From CAWCKS01 sp963763485 (GTDB taxonomy: Bacteria; Pseudomonadota; Alphaproteobacteria; Rhizobiales; Xanthobacteraceae), in the NCBI GenBank assembly GCA_963763485.1, contig CAVXOW010000005.1:992001-1056000 (forward strand): DNA of 64,000 nt, given 5' to 3'. Positions 17,204 through 25,913 of the stretch are shown piece by piece. Made by a program: the position numbers and the translations under genes. A model generated the notes under the pieces. The model had not been told where the DNA came from. It did not search any database and was given only the letters and a program-made list of their open reading frames with translations. How positions within the stretch are numbered: the first letter of the stretch is position 1; the number at the start of each line of letters is the position of its first letter.

Positions 17204-18501
17204 TCATTTTAATTGGCCGAGCGGTTTGGCATTTTGCGCAAGATCAAGAGAGCGGCGCTCGCGCATGAGCACGGCGACGACCGCGCCCGAAAGAAACGTC
17301 AGCGCGGCAATCGTCCCGATGGCCCACGCCATTCCGAAAATGTCGGCGATGATGCCTGCGGAAAGCGCGCCGATGGCGTAGCCGAGGTCGCGCCAGAAAC
17401 GATAGACGCTGAGCGAGCGCGCGCGCCAGGTCGGATGCGAGGCATCGGAAACGGCCGCGATCAGGCTCGGATAGACCATCGCGGTTCCAAGTCCGAGCAG
17501 CAGACTGCCGACGAGCCACCATTCGAACTGGCGCGTAAGGGCGGTTAGGAACAGGCCGGCCGCCTGAACCCACATGCCGGCGACGATCAGGCCCTTGCGA
17601 CCCCAGCGATCGCTCAAGGGGCCGGTGGCGACCTGCAGGATTCCCCATGTCGCGGGATAGACCGCCTTCAGAATGCCGATGCGCTCGACGCCGAGGCCGA
17701 AGGAGGCGAAGAACAGCGGGAAGATGCCCCAGCTCATGCCGTCGTTGAGGTTATTGACGAGGCCAGCTTGCGACGCGGCGAAGAGATTGCGGTCGCCGAA
17801 CGAGGTGAGCACGAAGATTTCCCGGAAGCTCGATCGGGGCGGATTGCGTCGAGGATGCTGCCGATTTCCAGCCGGACGTGATCGCGCGTGTCGCGGACGA
17901 GCAGGATCGAGAGCACGCGCCCCAGCACCGCATAGCCGACACCGAGATAGATCGGCACCGGGCGAAGGCCGTATCGCGAGGCGAGATAGCCGGTGAGGAA
18001 TGCCGTGACGCCGACGGCGAGATAGCCGGCGAACTCGTTGAGGCCGACGGCAAGGCCGCGCGACTTCGGCCCGACGAGATCGACCTTCATGATCACCGTC
18101 ATCGACCAGGCAAACCCCTGATTGATGCCGAGCAGCGCATTGGCCGCAATGATCCATCCCCAGCTCGGGGCCCATATGATCATGAAGGGGACGGGCAGCC
18201 CGACCAGCCAGCCGAGGACGAGAACGCGCTTGCGGCCCCAGGCATCGGCGAGATGGCCTGAGACGAGATTGGCAAGGGCCTTGATCACGCCGAAGCTGAC
18301 GATGAAGGAGACGACGAGCGTCGTCGAGGCAATGCCGAACTCTTCCGACCCGATCAGCGGCACGACCGTTCGTTCGATCCCGACCATGCCGCCGACAAAG
18401 GCATTGATCAGGATGAGCAGCGCGAACTGCCGCCAGTTTTCCCTGAGCCCGAGCCTGACGCCGCGAGCTTCTGGATCGGAAACCGATGGCGCTTCGCTCA
18501 T
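17204..18501 (-). pseudogene. MFS transporter, frameshifted once
   Basis: Twelve-helix major facilitator permease. The N-terminal half (start 18501) contains FALLILINAFVGGMVGIERT and the loop 2-3 motif GHLADAWGRKRVLVLGWLVG. After an indel near 17830 the second half has LVNNLNDGMSWGIFPLFFAS, the repeat loop motif GPLSDRWGRKGLIVAGMWVQ and RARSLSVYRFWRDLGYAIGA. It begins 3 bases after the MBL-fold gene stops, so the two are co-transcribed. The substrate is unknown; an inorganic sulfur anion or a related toxic compound would fit the neighbours (inference). Confidence 0.8.
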
Positions 18502-18504
18502 CGG

Positions 18505-19252
18505 TCAGGCCGCCGCCGCCGTCGTGCCGGAGTTCGCGGCGCTCAGTGCGGCCGCCTCGGTGGGGCCGGCGGAATCTCGGCGAGCATGAAGCGGATGAAC
18601 TCGGCTTCGTCTCCGATCCTGAACGCCTCGTTGTGGCGTTTCTCGAAGCCGATGGTCGACCAGGGCTTGCCGCTCAGACGCCGGCCGCACACCGAGCCGG
18701 CATAGGCGCCGGGCAGAACCTCGACGATAGTCCGGGAGGGCCTTGAGCCGTCGCACGCTGCGGAACAGGTCCTTTGCGCCCTCCTCGGCGCTGGCGGCGA
18801 GCTCCGTGCGGCCGAGATCGCCGACCATCAGCGTGTGTCCGGTCAGCACGAACCAGGGCTCGTCGGCGCGGGTGCGATCGGTCACGAGGATGCAGATGTG
18901 TTCCGGCGTGTGGCCCGGCGTGTGCAGCACCTTCGACGACGACATTGCCGAGCGGAAGCACCTCTTCGTCGCGCACTCCCCTGAAAGGAAACGCGACTTC
19001 CGCGCGCGCCCCGAGCACATACTCTGCGCCGGCTGCCTCGGCGAGCTCGCCGGCCCGCGCGAGAGATGGTCGGCATGAACGTGGGTGTCGATGACAAAAT
19101 GGATGCGCATGCCGGCGGCCTCGGCGCGCGCGCAGATAAGGCTCGATCTCGCCGACCGGATCGACGACGGCACCGGCCGCGCGTCCGCCGCAGCCGACAG
19201 AAATAGGACGCGGCGACCGGATCGGACTGTGCAGAAACTGACGCAGGATCAT
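18505..19252 (-). pseudogene. MBL-fold metallo-hydrolase (persulfide dioxygenase/glyoxalase II-like), multiply frameshifted
   Basis: ATG 19252 has a GGGGAGC ribosome-binding site and gives MILRQFLHS. In another frame MRIHFVIDTHVHADHLSR carries the THxHADH metal motif. Next come FPFRGVRDEEVLPLGNVVVE, LHTPGHTPEHICILVTDRTR with the next metal His, and VLTGHTLMVGDLGRTEL with the bridging Asp. The final part is EKRHNEAFRIGDEAEFIRFM. At least four indels. The motif set fits the ETHE1/GloB group, whose members include sulfur dioxygenases acting on glutathione persulfide. It is first in the minus-strand cluster, divergent from the ArsR-rhodanese gene. Confidence 0.78.
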
Positions 19253-19301
19253 CGGAGCTCCCCTGTTTTGCCATCGCCGGCCATCCTTGACAGGCTGCGA
19301 G

Positions 19302-19327
19302 ATCATTCAATAATTCGATTGAATGAT
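19302..19327. promoter_or_regulatory. Perfect palindrome between divergent genes, probable ArsR-family operator
   Basis: Arms ATCATTCAAT (19302-19311) and ATTGAATGAT (19318-19327) around a 6-base spacer. It lies 50 bases before the MBL start and 20 bases before the ArsR-rhodanese start, where one site could control both directions. ATTCAAT-type inverted repeats are usual for ArsR-family repressors. Confidence 0.7.
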
Positions 19328-19347
19328 ATAATCATGGGCGTCGATGG

Positions 19348-20020
19348 ATGTCAAGCCAAGGTCCAAAACAGGCGTTGTTTGCCCAATTCGCCTCGGTGGC
19401 GAAAACGCTCGGGCATCCCCATCGTCTTGAGCTGCTGGAACAGCTCGCCCAGGGTGAGCGCAGCGTCGAGGTGCTGGCCGTAAAGACCGGATTGTCGGTC
19501 GCTAATGCCTCGCAGCACCTGCAGCAATGTCGGCGCGTCGGGCCTGGTGACGAGCCGGCGCGACGGCAAATTCGTCTATTACCGACTGGCCGGCGATATC
19601 GTGCTCGACTCGCTGGCCGCATTGCGCAGGGTTGCCGAACGGAACCTCGCCGAGGTCGAGCGTATGGTCCGTAGCTATTTTCGATCAGCGCGACAGCTTC
19701 GAGCCGGTAACACGCCAGGAGCTGTTGAAGCGACTCGCGGCGGAACCGTCACGATATCTGGACGTGCGGCCTCCGGACGAGTTCGCGTTGGGCCATCTGC
19801 CCGGCGCCGTAAATATTCCCGCTGCGCGCCCTTGAAGCGCGGCTTTCGGAATTCAAACGTTCACAAGGAAATCATCGCGTACTGCCGCGGGCCTTATTGC
19901 GTGCTGTCCTATGAGGCTGTTGCTGCACTTCGAGAGCGCGGCTTCAAAGTGCGTCGGTTGGAGGATGGGTTCCCCGAGTGGAAGGCGGCCGGCCTACCGT
20001 TCATTGTCGGCGACAATTAG
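19348..20020 (+). pseudogene. ArsR-family regulator fused to a rhodanese domain, multiply frameshifted
   Basis: The start ATG 19348 gives QALFAQFASVAKTLGHPHRL, then ELLEQLAQGERSVEVLAVKT and GLSVANASQHLQQ, the winged-helix of ArsR repressors. Subsequent frames supply LVTSRRDGKFVYYRLAGD, then a rhodanese domain: SRYLDVRPPDEFALGHLPGA and EIIAYCRGPYCVLSYEAVAA, with the active-site loop CRGPYC, ending GFKVRRLEDGFPEWKAAGLP. At least three or four indels. The fusion would let the repressor sense sulfane sulfur through the rhodanese Cys. It is divergent from the cluster it probably controls. Confidence 0.82.
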
Positions 20021-20163
20021 ATGCCCATCGCGCACTGCTGACGAGTTCTACAGATCCCGCAGAGTTCATGGGCTGCTCCGTACTTGAAAACAGCGACCTG
20101 ACCCGCATGTGATGTGCAAGTCCGGCAAGCCCGACTTGCGATGGGACGAGCGGCGGCTGGAAA

Positions 20164-21296
20164 CTACTCGGCCATCTCGGCGCGCACTTCGGCGCGCAGC
20201 TCGTCGATCAGCGCGCAGGCCCTTCGTCGTCTCGACGTGCCAGAACGTCCAGCCGTTGCAGGCTTCGGCGCCCTGCGCCAGCGCGCCGATGCGGTGGATC
20301 GAGCCGACCTTGTCGCCGAGCGCGATCGCGCCGTCGGCGCGCACCAGCGCGCCGTGGCGCTTGCGCGCGTCGACCAGTGGTGCCCGGCGAAATGAGGCCG
20401 CGCTCGATCAGCTCGCCGAAGGCGACGCGCGGCGCCGCGCGCGCGGTCATGAACGGTGCCAGCGTCGCTGCCGGCAGCGGCTCGATCGTCGGCGATGCGC
20501 TTTTCCGCCGCAGCGGCGTAGGTCGCGTCGCGCTCGATGCCGATGAAGCGGCGGCCGAGGCGCTTCGCGACCGCGCCGGTGGTGCCGGTGCCGAAGAACG
20601 GATCGAGCACGACGTCGCCCGGGTTCGACGACGACAGATGACGCGGGCAAGCAGCGCTTCCGGCTTCTGCGTCGGATGCGCCTTCTCGCCGTCCTTGCCC
20701 TTCAGGCGCTCCTCGCCGGTGCACAGCGGGATCAGCCAGTCGGAGCGCATCTGCATGTCCTCGTTGAGCGCCTTCATCGCCTCGTAGTTGAAGGTGTAGC
20801 CCTTGGCGTCGGCGTCGCGCGCCGCCCAGATCATGGTCTCGTGGGCGTTGGTGAAGCGCCGGCCGCGGAAGTTCGGCATCGGGTTGGTCTTGCGCCAGAC
20901 GACGTCGTTCAGGATCCAGAAGCCGAGGTCCTGCAGCACCGTGCCGACGCGGAAGATGTTGTGGTAGGAGCCGATCACCCACAGCGTCGCCGTCGGCTTC
21001 AGCACGCGGCGGCAGGCCGAGCAGCCAGGCGCGGGTGAAGTCGTCGTAGGCGGCAAAGCGACGAGAACTTGTCCCAGTCGTCGTCGACGGCGTCGACGCG
21101 CGATTTGTCGGGGCGTTTCAGGCTCGCCTTGCAGCTGCAGATTGTAGGGCGGGTCGGCGAACACCAGGTCGACCGAGCCGGCCGGCAACTTCGACATCTC
21201 GGCGACGCAATCGCCGACCACAATCCGCGCTGATGGCACGGACTCAAATTCTGTGCGGGGCGCCTTTGCAGACGCCCCGCTACGCGACACACCCAT
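20164..21296 (-). pseudogene. ccrM: CcrM-type DNA adenine-N6 methyltransferase (GANTC), multiply frameshifted
   Basis: Beta-class adenine methyltransferase. In alphaproteobacteria CcrM methylates GANTC and times cell-cycle genes. Motif IV DPPYN is in LVFADPPYNLQLQGE. LWVIGSYHNIFRVGTVLQDL, VVWRKTNPMPNFRGRRFTNA and FFGTGTTGAVAKRLGRRFIG (SAM site) follow. The C-terminal DNA-recognition domain includes TLAPFMTARAAPRVAFGELI and WTFWHVETTKGLRAL. Breaks occur near 21120, 21065, 21020, 20640, 20500 and 20390. The first three each look like one extra base. Because CcrM is normally essential or near-essential in this group, sequencing error is my preferred explanation. Confidence 0.88.
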
Positions 21297-21685
21297 ACTC
21301 AGAACTCTGAACTCAGGCGACGCGGTCGGCGACGCGGGACCAACAAACCGACTGCGGTCACCCTGACGGCTTTGGGTAAAAATCGGTTTAACGATACCGT
21401 GCGCGCGGATGGGCGAGAGACTTGCGAGAGACTTGATAGTCTTGAGATTTGCCGCCTGTTCGAGCGAAAGCGCTGTGCCGCAGGACTAAGGCGCAATGCG
21501 AAAAATATTTGGACGCGGTCGAAATATATTTTTGTCTGCGTGAGAATTTGCGGTGAGACGCTGTCGCGATCGCGCCCAGCATTGAATTCGACCCACTAGG
21601 CAATATTTGCCTAGCAAGTTATTCGTAGGGGGTGGGCCGCGCTTCAGCGCGGCGCTGCTGTGCGAACGTTCCGAGGGAGACTGTC
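21297..21685. other. Intergenic stretch upstream of ccrM and the metallopeptidase
   Basis: About 390 bases between divergent genes. It should hold both promoters. No gene is supported; short frames on either strand lack domain content. The area around 21480-21600 is relatively AT-rich. Confidence 0.4.
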
Positions 21686-22624
21686 ATGCGCTACGACGAT
21701 TTCAGGCGCAGCGCCGATATCGAAGACCGCCGTGACGACAGCGGGGGTGGCTTGGGCGGTGGCGGCATCGGGCTGCCGATGGGCGGTGGCGGGCTCGGTA
21801 TCGGCACCATCCTGGTGCTCGGCGTTATCGGATACGCGCTCGGCATCGATCCGCGCATCCTGATCGGCGGCGCGGAGATCCTCAGCAATGGCGGTTCGTC
21901 GTCGCAGTACCAGAGCGACAACTCGTCTTCGGCGCGTCCGACCGGCGTGCCGAAGGACCAGATGGGCGATTTCGTCTCGGGCGTGCTCGGCGAGATTGAC
22001 GATCGCTGGACCGAAGTGTTCAGCGCGAGCGGCCGCAACTTCGTCGGGCCGAAGGTGGTGCTGTTCCGCAATGTCACCAACGGCGGTCGCTGCGGCCGCG
22101 CGGAATCCGCGATGGGTCCGTTCTACTGTCCGCCGGAACAGAAAATCTTCCTCGACACCGGGTTCTTCCGCGAGGTCGAGACGCGGTTCCGCGGCTGCGC
22201 GGGCAAGGCGTGCCAGTTCACGCAGGCCTACATCATCGCGCACGAGGCCGGCCACCACGTGCAGAACCTGCTCGGCATCATCCCGAAGGTGAACGCGATG
22301 CAGCAGCAGGCCTCCAGCAAGACCGAAGCCAACGCCTTGCAAGTCCGCGTCGAACTGCAGGCCGACTGCCTCGCCGGCGTCTGGGCCAACCGGGAAAAAC
22401 AGAAGCGGCCGAACTTCCTCGAGGAGGGTGACATCGACGCCGCGCTGCAGACCGCATCCGCCATCGGCGATGACACACTGCAGCGGCAGGCGACCGGACG
22501 CGTGGTGCCCGACTGCTTCACCCACGGCTCGGCCGAACAACGCAAGCGCTGGTTCATGACCGGGTTCCAGCAGGGCACGGTCAACGCCTGCAACACCTTT
22601 GGGCAAGTTCGCTTTGATGGCTGA
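21686..22624 (+). CDS. Neutral zinc metallopeptidase (YpfJ family)
   Basis: 312-residue membrane-anchored protein of the DUF4344/YpfJ-like zinc peptidase family. ATG 21686 follows GAGGGAG. The N-terminus MRYDDFRRSADIEDRRDDSG and the Gly-rich GGGLGGGGIGLPMGGGG precede one hydrophobic helix (~30-50). The catalytic domain has PFYCPPEQKIFLDTGFF and YIIAHEAGHHVQNLLG with HEAGH as the HExxH zinc motif, then VELQADCLAGVWAN with the third ligand Glu. Substrate unknown. It overlaps the moaB start by 8 bases, indicating translational coupling. Confidence 0.88.
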   Translation: MRYDDFRRSADIEDRRDDSGGGLGGGGIGLPMGGGGLGIGTILVLGVIGYALGIDPRILIGGAEILSNGGSSSQYQSDNSSSARPTGVPKDQMGDFVSGVLGEIDDRWTEVFSASGRNFVGPKVVLFRNVTNGGRCGRAESAMGPFYCPPEQKIFLDTGFFREVETRFRGCAGKACQFTQAYIIAHEAGHHVQNLLGIIPKVNAMQQQASSKTEANALQVRVELQADCLAGVWANREKQKRPNFLEEGDIDAALQTASAIGDDTLQRQATGRVVPDCFTHGSAEQRKRWFMTGFQQGTVNACNTFGQVRFDG

Positions 22625-23166
22625 GAGCGCGCCAGCGCGGGCCTTCATCCCGCTCAACATCGCCGTGCTGACGGTGTCGGACACGCGCATCCTCGCCGAC
22701 GACAAGTCCGGCGCGACGCTCGCCGAGCGCATGACCGAGGCCGGGCACATCGCTCGCCGCGCGCAAGATCGTCACCGACGACGTCGAGAAGATCCGCGAC
22801 CAGCGTGAAAGGCTGGATCGCCGACCCGGCATCGACGTCATCATCACCACCGGCGGCACCGGCTTCACCGGCCGCGACGTGACGCCGGAGGCGATCGAGC
22901 CGCTGTTCGACAAGCGCATGGACGGCTTCTCGGTCGTCTTCCACATCTCAGCTACGACAAGATCGGCACCTCGACGATCCAGAGCCGCGCCACCGCCGGC
23001 GCTCGCCGGCACCACCTTCATCTTCTGCCTGCCCGGCTCGCCCGGCGCCTGCCGCGACGCCTGGGACGGCATCCTCGCGCACCAGCTCGACTATCGCCAC
23101 AAGCCCTGCAACTTCGTCGAGATCATGCCGCGCCTCGACGAGCACTTGCGGCGGAAGAAGAGCTAG
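22617..23166 (+). pseudogene. moaB: Molybdenum cofactor biosynthesis protein MoaB/MogA, frameshifted
   Basis: Molybdopterin adenylyltransferase-type protein (MoaB/MogA fold). ATG 22617 overlaps the preceding gene. Segments in order across three frames: FIPLNIAVLTVSDTRILADD, LAARKIVTDDVEKIRDQ, VIITTGGTGFTGRDVTPEAI with the TGGTG pocket, EPLFDKRMDGFSVVFH, then TFIFCLPGSPGACRDAWDGI to the stop at 23166. Breaks near 22750 (extra A) and 22806 (extra C), and one near 22948. Length (~180 aa) is normal once the frames are joined. Confidence 0.85.
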
Positions 23167-23220
23167 ATAAAACCCGCTGAGTTTAGGGTGTGATCAGGCG
23201 CGCGCCGTGCCTGCGCGCGC

Positions 23221-23331
23221 TCCCTCCCCCCTTGTGGGGGAGGGTTGGGGAGGGGGGTCCATCGAGGGACTTCCACCTCGCAACTCGCTCCGACCCCCAC
23301 CCCTAACCCCTCCCCACAAGGGGGAGGGGAA
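23221..23331. repeat. Long G/C-skewed inverted repeat
   Basis: The left arm (about 23222-23258, CCCCCTTGTGGGGGAGGG and onward) can pair imperfectly with the right arm (about 23292-23330, ending CCACAAGGGGGAGGGG). Such C-rich/G-rich hairpins are scattered between genes in these genomes. It lies between moaB and the convergent MarR-GNAT gene and may terminate both. Confidence 0.7.
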
Positions 23332-23364
23332 CGTGAGTCGCAATTCAACCTCAACTCTCATACC

Positions 23365-24316
23365 TTAGAGATCGCGCTCCCAGGTCTCACCGATCAGGTC
23401 GTGACCGAAGCTGTGATGCGGCTCTTCCTTCACGAGCTGAAAACCGGCGGCGCGATAAATGCTGCGCGCGGCAACGAGGATGCTCTGCGTCCATAGCGTC
23501 ATTCGGGTGTAGCCGGCCTCGCGGGCGAAGCGGAGGCACTCGTTGGTCAGCGCCCGGCCGATGCCGAGCCCTCGCGCCGACGGCTCGACGATCAGCAGCC
23601 GAAGCTTGGCAACAGTCTCGCTGCCCCTGACCAGCATCACCGTGCCGACCGGCTCGCCGTCGACCTCGGCGATCCAGCAGCGCTCGCGCTGCAGGATCGT
23701 ACGACTTCAGGAATTGCGCGGCGATCTCCGCGACCAGCTGCTCGAACGAGATGTCCCAGCCATATTCGTGATGATACAGCGCGCCGTGCCGGCTGATGAT
23801 CCAGCCGATATCGCCGGGCCGGTGGGTGCGCAGCAACGCCACGGGGCGCCGGCCACCATCGGCGCCGAGCTCGCGCTCGATCCGCGCCATCGCGCCGACC
23901 ACGCGCGCGCGGGCTGTGGGGTCCAGTTGCTTCAGCTGCACCTCGACGTGGGCCTCGGTGCGCGCGTTGAGGTCGGCAAAGGCGTCGCGGCCTTCGGCCG
24001 TCAGCGCGATATCGACCTGCCGCTTGTCGCTCGCCGCAGGCGTCCGGGTAATGACCTGGCGTTGCTCCAGCCCCAGCAGCAGCCGGCTGAGCTGCCCCGC
24101 ATCGATGTCGAGATCTTTTGCCAGCTGTCCCGGACTGAGCAGTGCCCGGTGTGCCAGCTCGTAGACCACGCGTGCTTCGGGCAGTGAGAAATCGGTGTGC
24201 AGATGCTTTGGCTCAATGACCTTGAGCTGGCGCGTGAAGAAGCGCGCAAACCGCCGCATCGCTGCGACGTTGGCTGCAAGCTCGCTGTCGTGGTCGCCCG
24301 AGGCCATTGATGACAT
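23365..24316 (-). pseudogene. MarR regulator fused to a GNAT acetyltransferase, frameshifted once
   Basis: The N-terminal half is a MarR winged helix: LHTDFSLPEARVVYELAH, LAKDLDIDAGQLSRLLLGLE and TRTPAASDKRQVDIALTAEG. The second half (from ~165) starts HRPGDIGWIISRHGALYHHE and, after an indel near 23700, continues KLRLLIVEPSARGLGIGRAL and FAREAGYTRMTLWTQSILVA, the acetyl-CoA site and core of GNAT. This two-domain design is a known family. I chose ATG 24316; a TTG at 24322 and an ATG at 24307 are alternatives. A 7-base palindrome lies just upstream, suggesting self-regulation. Confidence 0.82.
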
Positions 24317-24327
24317 AGTCAATCAGA

Positions 24328-24346
24328 TATTTGATATTGTCAAATA
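24328..24346. promoter_or_regulatory. Probable MarR-type operator
   Basis: Inverted repeat TATTTGA (24328-24334) and TCAAATA (24340-24346) with a 5-base spacer, 11 bases upstream of the MarR-GNAT start. Its place and AT-richness fit an autoregulatory operator or promoter overlap. Confidence 0.5.
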
Positions 24347-24443
24347 CCTATCTTTTGGCCGCGAAACCCACACAAAAATCGCGATAATGCGTTATTCGTC
24401 AATGCATTAGCGCGCACCGGTGGTGCGAACCGCCGGCAGGTTC

Positions 24444-25022
24444 TCAGGACGGAGCGATGCGGCTTTGCAGGGTGACGCGGGAGCGTCGGCCGAGGCGGGC
24501 GAGCAGCTTTGCCTCGGGCCGGCGCGCCTGGGAGGGATGGCCGCCGAGCCGCTCATAATGGGAGCGCGAGATCAAAAGGCCCTTGTCGGGCGAGTTCCCC
24601 GGCAGCCAGCGCCATAACGCTCGCGCAATGCCGGGGCGCGGCCGCTCGGCGTAGTGCGAGCGGGCATAGCGGAACACGGCGCCCCGCGCGCGGCGCGCGT
24701 CAGCCGCGCTTTCGATGAAGGCGGTGGTCTCCTCGATCCAGCCCTGCTGCAGCACCGCTCCTGCCCGCAGGAACAGCAGCCATGGCGAGCGCGTGCGTTG
24801 CGCCGCCAGCAACAGGCCGTTGCCGGCCTCGCCATCGTCAGAGGGGCACACGAGAAGCTCGCAACCGGCGGCGTCAGCGATCTGCCGCATCGCCGGATTG
24901 TCGCTGGTGTCGAGCAAGAGCACGTCGGCGACGAGCCCGGCAGTGGCGCCGGGCACCAGCGCGGCGAGAGTCGCGACGGTGCCGCGCTCGTCATCCCGGG
25001 TCGAAATAATCACGCTCAACAT
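24444..25022 (-). CDS. Small glycosyltransferase family 2-like protein
   Basis: 192 residues. The N-terminus MLSVIISTRDDERGTVATLA is the usual GT-A nucleotide-binding start, followed by ADVLLLDTSDNPAMRQIADA, AGNGLLLAAQRTRSPWLLFL and a region LLISRSHYERLGGHP near the C-terminus, as in GT2 enzymes. The canonical DxD is not clear (LRAGAV stands in its place), so activity is uncertain. It begins 15 bases after the end of the DUF3551 gene on the same strand. Confidence 0.75.
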   Translation of the reverse strand: MLSVIISTRDDERGTVATLAALVPGATAGLVADVLLLDTSDNPAMRQIADAAGCELLVCPSDDGEAGNGLLLAAQRTRSPWLLFLRAGAVLQQGWIEETTAFIESAADARRARGAVFRYARSHYAERPRPGIARALWRWLPGNSPDKGLLISRSHYERLGGHPSQARRPEAKLLARLGRRSRVTLQSRIAPS

Positions 25023-25037
25023 TGACGATCTTTGACG

Positions 25038-25373
25038 TCACAGAACCTTCAAAGACCGCACAATTAGCACCTTGAGCGCGGAGAATCTGCCCCTATTGCA
25101 GGCAGAGCGGCGCCGACCGCAGATCAGCCGGTACGCCGCTCTCGTGCTCGGCTGGGCGGCGCTATACCATTTGTTCGGCACGCAGGTGGTGTTCGAGCCC
25201 GCGCTGAACGCCACGCACTGGTCGAAAGTCCGGAAATCGCAATGCGGACCATCCCAGCGCGTTTCAGTGGTGCAGTACGGGTAGAGGATCTCGGCCTTGG
25301 CGGGCTTGATGCCCGTCGAAGCTACCAACGGTACGGCCGCGGTCAGCGCGAGAATGAAAATAGACTTGCGCAT
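25038..25373 (-). CDS. DUF3551 small exported Cys protein, paralogue A
   Basis: 111 residues. A signal peptide (MRKSIFILALTAAVPLVAST, cleavage near PAKAE) precedes the DUF3551 core LYPYCTTETRWDGPHCDFRT and FDQCVAFSAGSNTTCVPNKW, with four Cys that could form two disulfides. The Arg-rich tail past NKWYSAAQ is longer than usual and may not be conserved. Function unknown; the family is expanded in Bradyrhizobium relatives. A second copy lies 80 bases upstream. Confidence 0.8.
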   Translation of the reverse strand: MRKSIFILALTAAVPLVASTGIKPAKAEILYPYCTTETRWDGPHCDFRTFDQCVAFSAGSNTTCVPNKWYSAAQPSTRAAYRLICGRRRSACNRGRFSALKVLIVRSLKVL

Positions 25374-25452
25374 GTCACATCTCCGAAAGTTATCGTTGCA
25401 TTGATAGTTGATTGGCCCGGCGCGAACAGACGTCAGTTCAATCACATGAACG

Positions 25453-25713
25453 TCACCGTATACGCCTCCCTGCTGTCGGGGGAAGTTGAGTCTGGCTGCC
25501 TGTGAAGCCTGGATTCGCAACACAGGTGCGATTGAATCCGGCGACCGCTGCGACGCATTGCTGGAAGCTCTGGTAATCGCAGTCGAGGCCTTCGGACCAG
25601 GTCGGCGTCGCGCAGTAGGGACGGGAAATCTCGGCGCGTGCCTGCGGCGCACTCAACAACGCACCAACAGCAATGGCCACGGCAGCTGACGCCAAGAAAA
25701 TTGATCGTTGCAT
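25453..25713 (-). CDS. DUF3551 small exported Cys protein, paralogue B
   Basis: 86 residues. Signal peptide MQRSIFLASAAVAIAVGALL with cleavage near QARAE, then SRPYCATPTWSEGLDCDYQS and FQQCVAAVAGFNRTCVANPG, with the same four-Cys spacing as paralogue A. The start is ATG 25713, because the upstream open frame has no signal sequence. The two copies are a tandem duplication that has since diverged. Confidence 0.82.
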   Translation of the reverse strand: MQRSIFLASAAVAIAVGALLSAPQARAEISRPYCATPTWSEGLDCDYQSFQQCVAAVAGFNRTCVANPGFTGSQTQLPPTAGRRIR

Positions 25714-25913
25714 CGCTCGTCCTTCGGGCTCCTGTGCGCTGCCCCGGCTGCGGAGCAACTCGATGGCGTTTCTTCGCATGTACGTCCGGTGTTCCCTCAT
25801 CGGAACAAGGCGCCACGCGTTTGTGATTGAGCGCCGACGTTGCAGGCGGTGCCGATTTGGGGTACCCGCACATTGTTCTTGTTATGTTCTCGGTGTTGCG
25901 CTAGGCTGTGCTT

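Noticed and set aside
23221..23331. G-rich/C-rich repeat considered as a CRISPR or mobile-element end
   Set aside because: Only two opposed arms, no spaced direct repeats and no transposase; it fits an ordinary intergenic hairpin.
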